A stretch of DNA of 47,978 nt from JBMOLL01 sp049325415 (GCA_049325415.1 JBMOLL010000100.1:1-47978); one strand, 5' to 3'. Positions 15,521-24,788 are shown, numbered from the stretch's first letter. The notes: generated by a model not told the origin, from the letters alone. Translations and numbers: made by a program.

Positions 15521-16776
15521 TGTCCTTCGCCACCGGGTATCTTGCCAGTCAAGCCATCCGGGAAAGGCTGATCGGGCCTCCCCCTGATCCCGGGTGCGGG
15601 ATGATTGTTGCCATCCCTGCCTTTAACGAGCCCGGACTGATCCGGTGCCTGGAATCCCTGCAAAACTGCAGTGCACCTCCCGTTGGCGTGGAGGTGCACG
15701 TTTTTTTTAATGCTCCTGCAGAAGCCGATGGCAACATGCTGGAACAAAACAGGGAAAGTCAACTGCAGATGCAGGACTGGTGCCGCCGGAACGTTTCCTC
15801 GCCCTACCGTTTTTTTTCCTACCTGGAAAACCTTTCAGATGAAAAGTCGGGCGGTGTGGGACTGGCCAGAAAGATACTGATGGATGAGGCCGTACGGCGC
15901 TTTGACCAGATCGGAAGGCCGGAAGGCATTATCCTTTCGCTGGATGCCGACACCCTCGTAAGCCGGGATTACCTCCAGGCCGTCTACCGGCATTTCACGG
16001 CTGAGAAGAACACTGATGGCTGTTCGGTTTATTTTGAGCATCCCATACAGGGAATGGAATATCCCGACGATATCTACAATGCCATTGCCTCCTATGAACT
16101 TCACCAGCGGTACTATCTCCATGCCGTGCGTTACACAGGATATCCCTTTGCCTTTCACACCGTGGGATCGGCTTTTGCAGTAAAGGCCGTGAGTTATGTG
16201 AGAATGGGAGGGATGAACCGCCGGCAGGGAGGTGAGGATTTCTATTTCATTCAGAAACTGGCAAATACAGGACGATTCAGTGAGTGCAGGGAGGCGTCGG
16301 TCTTTCCTTCTCCAAGGCCGTCGGACCGGGTACCTTTCGGAACCGGACCTGCTGTCAGGAGGTTAATTCAGGGGGAAGAAAAAGTCCTGCTAACTCCTCC
16401 CTTCAGTTCCTTCAGGCGCTTAAGGGATTTATTTGTTTCGCTGAGCGCTTCCGGTGACGGGGGAGAAATCAGCAGCGATCCGCTTGTCTCAGGCTTCCTG
16501 GACTCCGTCGCGTTCAGGGAGAAAATAGCAGAGATCAGGAGCAATACCGCATCGGAGAAGTCATTCAACAAGCGTTTCTTTCAGTGGTTTGATATGCTTA
16601 TGATACTGCGTTTCCTGCATTATTTGCGTGATCAAGGCATTGCCGACAGGCCGGTGCAGGGGGAAAGCATCAGTTTGCTGGAACAGGTGGGTTACAAAGT
16701 TGAACAGGATACTGGTATACAGGATCTGCTGGGGATTTTCAGAAAAATAGACAGGGAAGGACTTATTTGTCGATGA
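15520..16776 (+). CDS. Family 2 (GT-A) glycosyltransferase-like protein
   Basis: A 418-residue protein with a GT-A nucleotide-sugar-binding start ('GMIVAIPAFNEPGLIRCLES'), a DxD-like motif in 'ILSLDADTLVSRDYL' and 'GGEDFYFIQKLANTG', where the ED pair is where GT2 enzymes keep their base. No transmembrane helix is obvious, so it is probably cytoplasmic. The sugar donor and acceptor cannot be inferred. It overlaps the Skp-like gene by one base upstream, and its last 14 bp overlap the end of the convergent FtsB-like gene. Confidence 0.8.
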   Translation: MSFATGYLASQAIRERLIGPPPDPGCGMIVAIPAFNEPGLIRCLESLQNCSAPPVGVEVHVFFNAPAEADGNMLEQNRESQLQMQDWCRRNVSSPYRFFSYLENLSDEKSGGVGLARKILMDEAVRRFDQIGRPEGIILSLDADTLVSRDYLQAVYRHFTAEKNTDGCSVYFEHPIQGMEYPDDIYNAIASYELHQRYYLHAVRYTGYPFAFHTVGSAFAVKAVSYVRMGGMNRRQGGEDFYFIQKLANTGRFSECREASVFPSPRPSDRVPFGTGPAVRRLIQGEEKVLLTPPFSSFRRLRDLFVSLSASGDGGEISSDPLVSGFLDSVAFREKIAEIRSNTASEKSFNKRFFQWFDMLMILRFLHYLRDQGIADRPVQGESISLLEQVGYKVEQDTGIQDLLGIFRKIDREGLICR

Positions 16777-17062
16777 TCACAAAGATGTCTTCGTTTTTCT
16801 TTTTCATGTAGTATTGCTCCCGGGCATATTTTTCCAGGTTATCCCGGCTAGTTGTCAGTTCTTTCAGGCGGGTGGAATCCCTGGCGATCTGTTCCTGGTA
16901 ATACTGGATATCCCTCTCCATGCCCTTGATGTCGTTTATCATTCGCACCCTTTCCACCAGGTTGTATTTCGAGAGGAATACGATCCAGACAAGGAACAGG
17001 GTAATCGTAACAATGTACTTGTTCCGCAGGTAGGGCCAAATCGTTTTCAGGATCTTTTTCAC
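16763..17062 (-). CDS. FtsB/DivIC-like septum formation initiator family protein
   Basis: A 99-residue bitopic membrane protein: a short cytoplasmic segment, one transmembrane helix ('YIVTITLFLVWIVFLSKYNL', about residues 16-35) and a periplasmic coiled coil ('GMERDIQYYQEQIARDSTRL') ending 'YAREQYYMKKKNEDIFVIID'. The last part matches the conserved 'EeIAREkyxmkkxxEdvfvI' end of the DivIC/FtsB family, which bridges FtsL and FtsQ in the divisome. It lies 127 bp downstream of the P5C dehydrogenase gene, past a terminator, so it probably has its own promoter. Confidence 0.9.
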   Translation of the reverse strand: MKKILKTIWPYLRNKYIVTITLFLVWIVFLSKYNLVERVRMINDIKGMERDIQYYQEQIARDSTRLKELTTSRDNLEKYAREQYYMKKKNEDIFVIIDK

Positions 17063-17141
17063 AGCTCGGACTTTGACGCAAAATTAGACTTTTTCACATA
17101 CGGGGAGGCTGAAGTTTTCAACAGGGAGGAGGGCTGCAGAC

Positions 17142-17170
17142 AAAAAAGCCCGGCGGGAATACCGCCGGGC
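17142..17170 (-). terminator. Intrinsic terminator of the P5C dehydrogenase gene
   Basis: A perfect 9-bp GC-rich stem (17148-17156 GCCCGGCGG / 17162-17170 CCGCCGGGC, 5-nt loop) is followed on the minus strand by six T residues (17147-17142). It lies 20 bp after the pruA-like stop codon. Confidence 0.85.
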
Positions 17171-17189
17171 CTGTACCGGTAATACCCGG

Positions 17190-18821
17190 TTAATCCTTAT
17201 TCATAAACTGGTACCTGTAATCTTTTGGCGGAACGAAATTCTCCTTGATGGTTCTGGGGGATACCCAGCGCATCATGTTGATCATTGATCCGGCCTTATC
17301 GTTGGTACCCGATCCCCTTGCTCCTCCGAAAGGCTGCTGTCCGACTACTGCACCTGTCGGCTTATCATTGATATAGAAGTTGCCGGCAGTGTTGGTCAGT
17401 TTGTTGGTCAGCTCGGAAATCACGTAGCGGTCCTGAGCAAAAATGGCTCCTGTAAGTGCATAGATGGAAGTCCTGTTAAGGGTTTCTACGGCCTCATCCA
17501 GATTTTTCTCATCGTAAACATACAGTGTAAGGACTGGTCCGAAGAGTTCTTCCTCCATGGTAACATAGTGCGGGTCGTATGCCTGTATCACTGTCGGCTC
17601 GATAAAGTATCCCTCTGTTTTATCGTAGCCACCTCCTATGATCACATCGGCATCCTTGTCGGCCTTTGCCCTGTCAATAAATCCTGCCAGCTTATCGAAC
17701 GAGGACTCATCGATGACGGCATTGAAGAAGTTGGAGAAATCCTCGGGCGGTCCCATTTTAATCCCTTTAATCATATTTTCGAGCTTCTCCTTCACCTTTG
17801 GCCAGATGCTGGATGGGATATAGGCCCGGGAAGCGGCCGAGCATTTCTGCCCCTGATATTCGAAAGCACCCCTCACGAGCGCCACTACCAGGGCGTCGAT
17901 ATCGGCTGATTCATGTGCAAAGATGTAATCCTTGCCTCCGGTTTCACCGACGATCCTCGGGTAGGATTTATAGCGGTGGATATTGTTGCCGATGGTTTTC
18001 CAGATGTTCTGGAAGACTTCGGTGGAGCCCGTATAGTGGATCCCGGCAAAATCGGGATGTGAAAAGATCTCCTCGCCGGCAACCGGACCCGATACGAAGA
18101 TCAGGTTGATAACACCTGCAGGTACACCTGCTTCCATAAAGAGATCCATCAAAACCTTGGCGGAATAGACCTGTGTATTGGAACACTTCCAGACCACGGT
18201 ATTTCCCATTATGGCCGGTGCCGACGGAAGATTACCGGCGATCGAGGTGAAGTTAAAGGGAGTAAGTGCAAAGACAAAACCTTCGAGAGGCCTCTGCTCC
18301 AGCCTGTTCCATACCTTCGCACCCGAAAGAGGCTGCTGGGAATATATTTCCGACATGAAATGGATGTTGAAACGAAGGAAGTCGACCATTTCAGCTGCAC
18401 TGTCGATCTCGGCCTGGAATACGTTCTTGGACTGTCCGATCATCGTGGCAGCATTCACTTTTGCACGGTAAGGTCCGGCCAGCAGTTCAGCAGCCTTAAG
18501 GAAAATGGATGCCCGCTGTTCCCACGGCATGGCTTCCCAGGCGGGTTTGGCATCCATAGCGGCTTTGATGGCCATCTGAACATGTGATGCATCTCCCCTG
18601 TGATAGTGTCCCAGGAGGTGTTTTCTTTCATGCGGGGGGTAAACAGGAATCTTTTTTTCGGTCCTGATTTCTTTTCCCCCGATGATCATGGGAATGTCGA
18701 TCACCGTTGTCCGGGCTTCTTCGATTGCCTTTTTTAATTCAGCTCTTTCCGGACAGCCTGGCGCATAACTCTTTACCGGTTCGTTTTGAGGTTCCGGTAC
18801 CCTGAAAAATCCGTTAGCCAT
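17190..18821 (-). CDS. pruA: L-glutamate gamma-semialdehyde dehydrogenase (1-pyrroline-5-carboxylate dehydrogenase)
   Basis: A 543-residue aldehyde dehydrogenase that oxidises glutamate semialdehyde to glutamate with NAD+, the second step of proline breakdown. The start 'MANGFFRVPEPQNEPVKSYA' matches stand-alone P5C dehydrogenases of Bacteroidota and animal ALDH4A1. Key residues are 'VFALTPFNFTSIAGN' (182-196, cofactor site), E293 in 'RIVGETGGKDY' (general base) and the catalytic C327 in 'GQKCSAASRAYI'. The C-terminal 'QQPFGGARGSGTNDKAGS' is the family signature for substrate carboxylate binding. There is no proline dehydrogenase fused or adjacent. It has its own promoter box and terminator. 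Confidence 0.95.
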   Translation of the reverse strand: MANGFFRVPEPQNEPVKSYAPGCPERAELKKAIEEARTTVIDIPMIIGGKEIRTEKKIPVYPPHERKHLLGHYHRGDASHVQMAIKAAMDAKPAWEAMPWEQRASIFLKAAELLAGPYRAKVNAATMIGQSKNVFQAEIDSAAEMVDFLRFNIHFMSEIYSQQPLSGAKVWNRLEQRPLEGFVFALTPFNFTSIAGNLPSAPAIMGNTVVWKCSNTQVYSAKVLMDLFMEAGVPAGVINLIFVSGPVAGEEIFSHPDFAGIHYTGSTEVFQNIWKTIGNNIHRYKSYPRIVGETGGKDYIFAHESADIDALVVALVRGAFEYQGQKCSAASRAYIPSSIWPKVKEKLENMIKGIKMGPPEDFSNFFNAVIDESSFDKLAGFIDRAKADKDADVIIGGGYDKTEGYFIEPTVIQAYDPHYVTMEEELFGPVLTLYVYDEKNLDEAVETLNRTSIYALTGAIFAQDRYVISELTNKLTNTAGNFYINDKPTGAVVGQQPFGGARGSGTNDKAGSMINMMRWVSPRTIKENFVPPKDYRYQFMNKD

Positions 18822-18872
18822 AGTTACTTGGTTTTTATATTGAAATTATCTGAGATTCTTTTTTTCTGCTGC

Positions 18873-18880
18873 CAAATTTA
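18873..18880 (-). promoter_or_regulatory. Predicted -7 promoter box of pruA
   Basis: Minus-strand TAAATTTG matches TAnnTTTG exactly, about 50 bp upstream of the start codon at 18821. No convincing TTG at the -33 distance was found. Confidence 0.4.
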
Positions 18881-18979
18881 ACTGCTTCACCCGACACTGC
18901 CCACATATTTTACAGCAGTTCCTTTTCACAAAGAAAAACAAACAGGACGAGCTAAAAACTTATAAATGTCATGTTTGGG

Positions 18980-19026
18980 AAAAAAAAGCCGGGACCGGAA
19001 GGCTATTGTGTACCTTCCGGCCCCGG
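18980..19026 (-). terminator. Intrinsic terminator of lnt
   Basis: A 14-bp stem (18989-19002 / 19013-19026) with one position that is a G-U pair only in minus-strand RNA, followed on that strand by eight T residues (18987-18980). It lies 40 bp after the lnt stop. The G-U direction fits a terminator for lnt rather than for plus-strand RNA. Confidence 0.85.
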
Positions 19027-19066
19027 ATTATAAAATCTGCCTGAAATGTTTTGCCTGGCTGGTGTT

Positions 19067-20665
19067 TTATTTCACCCGTTTCCTGACAAAGGAAAAAAGG
19101 AGCATGATCACGGCGAGGAAGAGGCTGATCCGTCCAAGGTAGTCGCCGTATTTGACATAGAAGGTAAGGTGGGTATTCCCGTTGAGTATGCCTTTAAGTC
19201 CGCCGCGTTTCCACCAGCCCAGCCGGGACAGTTCAACGCCCCGTTGATCAACCAGGCTGCTGATACCCGTATTCGCCGATCGGGCGATGCTTCGCCGGGT
19301 CTCAATAGCGCGGAGATGCGCAAAGGCATTATGCTGGCGATGGCCCGGTGTATTTCCCCACCAGCCGTCATTGGTAATGATGAAAAGCATCGTGGCACCG
19401 GCATCCTTGATGTAATCGGTGACGTATTCCCCGAAAACTGATTCCCAGCAGATGACGGGACCAACCTTACTCATTTCGCCGGGTGCAGAAAAGGCATCGC
19501 GTGAAGCCTGTGTACCATGGCTGCGGAAAGCGCCACCAAGCCGCACGGTGATCTTTTCGAGGAAACCGAGATAGCGGGTATAAGGCATGAACTCAACACC
19601 GGTAACGAGCCTCGATTTGTGGTAAAGGGGGATATAGCCTGTAGAATCGATCTGAAGGGCCGTGTTGAAACTGTCGTAGCGCAGGGCTCCGTTCTTGATC
19701 GGCCGGCAGGTTTCGGTATATTCCGAGGGCTGGGTATACAGACGGTAGGTTGTGGCTCCGATCACCACCTTGACGCGCGGGTAGCGCTTCACCAGCTTCC
19801 GGATATCCTGGATACCCCTGTTATCTTCCAGTTGGTCCTCCCAGACATTATCGTTGAAAAAGGTCTCCGGACCAACGACATAATCGGTCTCCGGGCTTAT
19901 CAGTGAATCGATTACGCTCAACAGGAAGTCGGTCTGGGTCTCCTGCGGCATCGTCACAAACTTCATGTAAGGATCAATATTTGGCTGAACCACCACCACT
20001 TCAAAAGGCCAGTCTTCCTCTTCATAGGTATAGAAACGGACCAGCGAGAATACGATGGGGAAGAGCAGAAAGCCAAGGGTCCAGCTGACAAGGTTCAGTT
20101 GATCGCTGATTTTTATTTTGTTTCTTAGCCCGATGATGATCCGGGCAAGCAGGCCGTTCACCACCAGGATCCAGATACTGCCGCCAAGGGCCCCGGTATA
20201 CTCGTACCATTGAACCAGCCTGACGTCGTTGGCAAAACCGTTTCCAAGAACCAGCCATGGGAAATTTACAAGGGCATTGATATAGAGGAATTCGGACGCG
20301 GTCCAGAATAATACGAGTGAGAGATAACCCAGACGGTCGCCCAGTCTTCTGTGAACCATATGGAATAGCCAGAAGGTGAAGGTCATTACCGAGGTATTGA
20401 TGATCAGCGCGGCAATCACTCCGACCCAGGAAGCATTTTTCACCCACCAGGTGGTAAGAAGGTTGAAAATGAAAAAGGTAAGTGCGGCATACCACACTAT
20501 GGATCCCGATGACCGGTGTTTTCTTTCGCTGTAGTGCTCATGCTCCACGAGCAAAAGAGGAATGAACGCAACAAAGAGGATTACACCGGTTCCCCATTGG
20601 AACCAGCCGGGAGTGAGTAAGAGGCCGGAAAGAACGGCCATCAGTATTTTAATACTTTTTTTCAT
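19067..20665 (-). CDS. lnt: Apolipoprotein N-acyltransferase
   Basis: A 532-residue inner-membrane enzyme that adds the third acyl chain to the N-terminal cysteine of lipoproteins. The N-terminal half holds about six to seven transmembrane helices. The periplasmic nitrilase-like domain (about 222-500) carries the catalytic triad E267 ('YVVGPETFFN'), K350 ('PLYHKSRLVTG') and C407 ('GPVICWESVFG'), and a last helix (512-526) returns to the membrane. 'FIITNDGWWGNTPGHRQHNA' is the usual conserved stretch after the nucleophile. Bacteroidota often lack an easily recognised Lnt, so the full triad here is informative. It should mature GldD and the dipeptidase lipoprotein in this window. Confidence 0.93.
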   Translation of the reverse strand: MKKSIKILMAVLSGLLLTPGWFQWGTGVILFVAFIPLLLVEHEHYSERKHRSSGSIVWYAALTFFIFNLLTTWWVKNASWVGVIAALIINTSVMTFTFWLFHMVHRRLGDRLGYLSLVLFWTASEFLYINALVNFPWLVLGNGFANDVRLVQWYEYTGALGGSIWILVVNGLLARIIIGLRNKIKISDQLNLVSWTLGFLLFPIVFSLVRFYTYEEEDWPFEVVVVQPNIDPYMKFVTMPQETQTDFLLSVIDSLISPETDYVVGPETFFNDNVWEDQLEDNRGIQDIRKLVKRYPRVKVVIGATTYRLYTQPSEYTETCRPIKNGALRYDSFNTALQIDSTGYIPLYHKSRLVTGVEFMPYTRYLGFLEKITVRLGGAFRSHGTQASRDAFSAPGEMSKVGPVICWESVFGEYVTDYIKDAGATMLFIITNDGWWGNTPGHRQHNAFAHLRAIETRRSIARSANTGISSLVDQRGVELSRLGWWKRGGLKGILNGNTHLTFYVKYGDYLGRISLFLAVIMLLFSFVRKRVK

Positions 20666-20720
20666 CAGGTTTTATAATCAATTCTGGATCGGAAGGGAAG
20701 GAAACCCATGCCGGTTCCTT

Positions 20721-20728
20721 CAAAGTTA
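20721..20728 (-). promoter_or_regulatory. Predicted -7 promoter box of lnt
   Basis: Minus-strand TAACTTTG matches TAnnTTTG exactly, about 55 bp upstream of the lnt start at 20665. Confidence 0.4.
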
Positions 20729-20870
20729 CCGGTTTTACCGGCAAATTTAACAGCCTTGTTACAATAAAGGCTCATCCGGGCAGTTTTTTTCATGACCGGA
20801 AAAAACACTCACGGAAAGTCGAACTGCATTTTTGTGAAAAACAGACTCTCCCGGGTCATCATTTTTTTCC

Positions 20871-20878
20871 TATTTTTG
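20871..20878 (+). promoter_or_regulatory. Predicted -7 promoter box of the LysE-family gene
   Basis: TATTTTTG matches TAnnTTTG exactly and lies 36 bp before the ATG at 20915. Its position argues against a longer reading from an ATG at 20792. Confidence 0.45.
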
Positions 20879-20914
20879 GAAAAATTTTGCAGATCAGAAA
20901 GAAAGCGTGATCAG

Positions 20915-21550
20915 ATGGGTATAGAACTTCTGCTGAAAGGTATACTTGCAGGATGGCTGGTCTCCATTCCCCTGGGGCCGGTAGGTGTATTATGTATTCA
21001 ACGAACGATTAACAAAGGACGGCTGGCTGGTTTCATTTCCGGTCTGGGAGCCACCTTTGCCGATACGATCTTCGCGGTTATTGCCGGCCTGGGGATTACC
21101 TTTATTGTCAAATTCATTGAGGAGAAACAGGTTTATTTCCAGACCCTCGGCGGGATAATTGTCATCATTATCGGTATCAATCTCTTTGTTTCCAGTCCTG
21201 TGAAGCAATATAAAATGATCCGCAGGGGCAAGCATACCATTCTCCGTGACCTGATCTCGGTTTTCTTCCTTACCTTTTCAAATCCGCTGACCATTCTCTT
21301 TTTTATTGCCTTTTTTGCGGGTGTGAATCTTGCCTCGGGAACCATGGAGATCGAACATGTGGGGATGATGGTCCTTGGTGTTGCCTCAGGTTCCGCCTCC
21401 TGGTGGTTCCTGCTCAGCGGAACCGTAAGTCTGTTCCGTAACCGGGTAAGGCTGAAAAATATATGGTGGATCAATAAAGTAACCGGTGTGCTTCTGTTTG
21501 TCATCGGCCTGGGGGTCATTGCCTCCGTGTTTATTGTGAGGGCCAGTTGA
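20915..21550 (+). CDS. LysE-family amino-acid exporter
   Basis: A 211-residue membrane protein of the LysE/RhtB family, which exports basic amino acids, homoserine or related compounds. The start 'MGIELLLKGILAGWLVSIPL' followed by 'GPVGVLCIQRTI' is the family's first helix and conserved P-x-G-P loop. About six transmembrane helices follow, including 'FFLTFSNPLTILFFIAFFAG' with the conserved N-P pair. The frame stays open for 41 codons upstream to an ATG at 20792, but that stretch is poorly conserved-looking and contains the promoter box. The substrate is not predictable. Confidence 0.9.
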   Translation: MGIELLLKGILAGWLVSIPLGPVGVLCIQRTINKGRLAGFISGLGATFADTIFAVIAGLGITFIVKFIEEKQVYFQTLGGIIVIIIGINLFVSSPVKQYKMIRRGKHTILRDLISVFFLTFSNPLTILFFIAFFAGVNLASGTMEIEHVGMMVLGVASGSASWWFLLSGTVSLFRNRVRLKNIWWINKVTGVLLFVIGLGVIASVFIVRAS

Positions 21551-21644
21551 CAAAGCATCGCCTTTATCCGGTATTTCCCTAATTCATAACTACTCAAAAA
21601 TTCACTCGGTATCCGGAGCAGAACAGCCGAGCTGAAAAATAGTA

Positions 21645-21652
21645 TATCTTTG
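21645..21652 (+). promoter_or_regulatory. Predicted -7 promoter box of the OlsF-like gene
   Basis: TATCTTTG matches TAnnTTTG exactly and lies 24 bp before the GTG at 21677. It overlaps the TTG at 21650 that would be the longer start, which supports the GTG. Confidence 0.5.
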
Positions 21653-21676
21653 CTTTATCTAAAACTAATCGCTGAA

Positions 21677-23470
21677 GTGAAGCTGATTGAAACCGATGAA
21701 CTGATAAAGGCTGCAAAACTGAACCATTTCGGCGGTGCCAGTGCAGCCCGTGTACTGATGATGCTTTTACGCATCAATAAAATCAATAAACTTTATGAGG
21801 ATATCAGTGAACTTGATGGCATTGAGTTCATTGATTCGCTGATTGAAAAACTGAAGATCGATTTTGAGGTCAGGGAGGAAGAGATCAGGAGGATCCCGGT
21901 TAACGGTCCCTTTATTACGGTGTCCAACCATCCTTTCGGAGGGATCGACGGGATGCTGCTTGTGAAGATCATCAGTAAGGTCAGGCCCGATCTGAAGGTC
22001 CTGGCCAATTTCCTCATGCAGCGGATCGATCCGGTAAAGGATTACCTGCTCCCGGTAAATCCCTTCGAGGATCGTAAAGACGTGGCTTCAAGCATCGCGG
22101 GTCTGAAAATGGCCTTTCAGCATCTGCAGGAAGGTAAACCGCTCGGGATCTTTCCCGCCGGGGAGGTATCCAGCTATAATGAAGATAATTTCGGGATCAC
22201 CGACAGGCAATGGCAGACCCCTGCTTTAAAAATGATCAAGAAGGCGGGTGTCCCGGTTGTCCCGATCTATTTCCAGGGCACAAATTCCAGGATATTTCAC
22301 CTGCTCGGGCTTATCCATCCTTCGCTCCGGACGGTTAAACTTCCGTCGGAGATGCTCAATAAAAAGTACAGGACCATCAAGGTGCGTATCGGGAATCCTA
22401 TCCCCGTTAAAGAACAGGATGCCTTTGCCGATATCGACCGCTACGGGCGTTTTCTCCGGGCAAAAACCTATGCACTCGGTTCCGCTATTGAGGTGAAGAA
22501 ATTTTTCAATCCGACCCTGATTCCCGCCAGGAGGGTGGAACCACTGATTGAAGCGGCCCGGACCGAGGAAATCCTTTGTGAAATTGAAAAGATCCGCTCG
22601 GAATACCTGCTTTTCTCCAGCAGTAATTTCGATGTTTTCTGTACACCGAGTGTGGAGATCCCGGTGATTATGAATGAAATAGGACGACTCCGGGAGATCA
22701 CCTTCAGGGGGGTGGGCGAAGGAACCAACCGCTCGCTTGATATCGATGAATATGATCTGTATTATAACCAGCTCTTTGTATGGGACAACGATGAAAAGAA
22801 AATAGTCGGGGCCTACAGGGTGGGGAAAGGAAAAGAGATCATCAGGAAATACGGGATTAAAGGCTTTTATATCCAGAGCCTGTTCAGGATCAGCAGGAAA
22901 TTCATCCCGGTCATGCAGGAATCCCTTGAGCTTGGCCGTTCCTTCGTGGTACCCGAGTACCAGAAGAAACCCATGCCACTCTTCCTGCTCTGGAAAGGGA
23001 TCCTGTACTTCCTGATCAAACACAGTGAATACCGTTACCTGATCGGCCCGGTGAGCATTTCAAACCAGTTTTCGGAATTTTCCAAGGGAATGATCATCAA
23101 ATACATCAAAGAGCATCATTATAACCATGCACTGGCCAGGTATATCAGACCGCGGACGCGCTTTAACGTGAAAGGCTTTAATATTGATGAGGATATTATC
23201 ATCGAAAGTGCCGACGACCTCAATAAATTCGACCGTTTCATCAAGGATGTCGAGCCTTCGGATTATACCATGCCGGTGCTCCTCAAGAAATATCTCAAGC
23301 TGAACGGGCAGATCGTTTGCTTTAACCTCGATCCGAAATTCAATAATGCCCTCGACGGACTGCTTGTACTGGATTTGTTTGATGTACCCATGGATTCGAT
23401 CTCCTCGCTTGCGAAGGAGATCAACGACGATAAACTGCTTGACCGTTTTGATATTGAAAAGCAGGGCTGA
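21677..23470 (+). CDS. OlsF-like bifunctional acyltransferase (PlsC domain plus OlsB/GNAT domain)
   Basis: A 597-residue protein starting at GTG 21677 ('MKLIETDELIKAAKLNHFGG'). The N-terminal half (about 50-290) is a lysophospholipid acyltransferase domain with the H-x5-D active site in 'VSNHPFGGIDGM' and the substrate motif 'LGIFPAGEVSS'. The C-terminal half (about 310-590) is an OlsB/hemolysin-type N-acyltransferase of the GNAT fold: 'EITFRGVGEGTNRSLDIDEY', 'KIVGAYRVGKG' and 'ESLELGRSFVVPEYQ'. This domain order is that of OlsF, which makes ornithine lipids from amino acid plus two acyl chains in some bacteria, and of related enzymes thought to make glycine lipids in Bacteroidota. The amino-acid substrate is unknown. 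Confidence 0.87.
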   Translation: MKLIETDELIKAAKLNHFGGASAARVLMMLLRINKINKLYEDISELDGIEFIDSLIEKLKIDFEVREEEIRRIPVNGPFITVSNHPFGGIDGMLLVKIISKVRPDLKVLANFLMQRIDPVKDYLLPVNPFEDRKDVASSIAGLKMAFQHLQEGKPLGIFPAGEVSSYNEDNFGITDRQWQTPALKMIKKAGVPVVPIYFQGTNSRIFHLLGLIHPSLRTVKLPSEMLNKKYRTIKVRIGNPIPVKEQDAFADIDRYGRFLRAKTYALGSAIEVKKFFNPTLIPARRVEPLIEAARTEEILCEIEKIRSEYLLFSSSNFDVFCTPSVEIPVIMNEIGRLREITFRGVGEGTNRSLDIDEYDLYYNQLFVWDNDEKKIVGAYRVGKGKEIIRKYGIKGFYIQSLFRISRKFIPVMQESLELGRSFVVPEYQKKPMPLFLLWKGILYFLIKHSEYRYLIGPVSISNQFSEFSKGMIIKYIKEHHYNHALARYIRPRTRFNVKGFNIDEDIIIESADDLNKFDRFIKDVEPSDYTMPVLLKKYLKLNGQIVCFNLDPKFNNALDGLLVLDLFDVPMDSISSLAKEINDDKLLDRFDIEKQG

Positions 23471-23558
23471 GATTAACCCGGGAGAACGACTTCCCTTTTT
23501 TCTTCCTTTTACCAGGAATTTCGTCTTCAACGGAGTACAGGTCTGTTACTTTTAAAAT

Positions 23559-24788
23559 ATGATGAGAATTATGAAAAAGATGCTTGTTCTGTTGTTTACT
23601 CTCTTTCTGCTTGTTTCTGGCTGTAACCAGGCTTCAGAGGATGCCCGCCTGATCAAAAAAGCCGATCGGATCCACCGTCGGGCACTGACGATCGACAGTC
23701 ATACCGATACTCCACTGCGCCTGATGAGGCCGGGCTTTGTTTTTGGGGAGCGGCATGAGGTGGTCCGGGACAGGAGTCGGATTGACCTCCCCCGGATGGA
23801 TGAAGGCGGAATGGACGGGATATGGTTTGCCATCTTCACCGGACAGGGTGAGCGCAGCGATTCAGGGAATCTGGCGGCAAAAAACGAAGCCTACCGGATT
23901 GCAGATACCATCTCGGCGGTGATCGGAAGGTATCCCGACCGTCTCGGACTGGCACTGGAAGCCGCTGATCTGGAAAAGCTGGTCCGGCAGAACAAACATG
24001 CCATTTATATCGGAATGGAGAATGGCTACCCGATTGGTCAGAGGATCGATCTGGTCGACAGTTTTTACCAGGAAGGAGTAAGGTATATCACTCTCTGCCA
24101 TTCCTTTAACAACGACATCTGTGATTCCTCAACAGATCCCGCAGGGCCTGAACATCACGGCCTGTCTGCCTTCGGTGAAGAAGTGGTTCGCAGGATGAAT
24201 GAGCTGGGGATCATGATCGACCTGTCACATGCATCGGACGAGTCTTTCTACGATGTTCTGAAATTGTCGGCAAATCCGGTCATAGCTTCACATTCCTGCG
24301 CCAGGGCCCTGTGCGATAACCCGAGGAACCTGAGCGATTCCATGCTGCTGGCACTGGCGGAAAACGGCGGCGTGATCCAGATGTGCATCCTAAGCGATTA
24401 TGTGAAGGAACCTCTTCCAAATCCTGCACGCGACTCGGCAAAAGCAGCGGTAGTGGAACAGTACGGGAATTACTACACACTTGACGAAGCTGGCAGGGAA
24501 GTTTTTATGAAGGCCTGGCACAAGGTCGATGACGATTTTCCGGAAGAACTGGCCACCGTTTCCGATGTGGTGGATCATATCGATCACATCGTTAAGATTG
24601 CCGGTATTGACCACGTGGGCATCGGGACCGATTTCGACGGCGGAGGCGGGGTGAATGGCTGCAGCGATGTCAGCCAGATGGGAAATATCACGCTTGAAAT
24701 GGTCCGCCGCGGTTACAGCGAGAAGGATATTCGGAAGATCTGGGGAGGCAATTTCCTCCGGGTGATGGAAGAAGTGTCGGCAATCTGA
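23559..24788 (+). CDS. M19-family membrane dipeptidase, lipoprotein
   Basis: A 409-residue zinc dipeptidase of the renal dipeptidase family. The N terminus is a lipoprotein signal with lipobox 'LLVSGC' (Cys22), so it is anchored in the envelope. Active-site motifs run in order: 'LTIDSHTDTP' (H48 and D50 as zinc ligands), 'AIYIGMENGYPI' (bridging glutamate), 'YITLCHSFNNDICDS', 'MIDLSHASDESFYDVL', 'VIASHSCARALCDNPRNLSD' and 'HVGIGTDFDGGGGV'. Family members hydrolyse dipeptides, including L-D or D-containing ones. ATG at 23559, 23562 or 23571 could start it. It stands alone between the acyltransferase and the convergent sodB. Confidence 0.93.
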   Translation: MMRIMKKMLVLLFTLFLLVSGCNQASEDARLIKKADRIHRRALTIDSHTDTPLRLMRPGFVFGERHEVVRDRSRIDLPRMDEGGMDGIWFAIFTGQGERSDSGNLAAKNEAYRIADTISAVIGRYPDRLGLALEAADLEKLVRQNKHAIYIGMENGYPIGQRIDLVDSFYQEGVRYITLCHSFNNDICDSSTDPAGPEHHGLSAFGEEVVRRMNELGIMIDLSHASDESFYDVLKLSANPVIASHSCARALCDNPRNLSDSMLLALAENGGVIQMCILSDYVKEPLPNPARDSAKAAVVEQYGNYYTLDEAGREVFMKAWHKVDDDFPEELATVSDVVDHIDHIVKIAGIDHVGIGTDFDGGGGVNGCSDVSQMGNITLEMVRRGYSEKDIRKIWGGNFLRVMEEVSAI

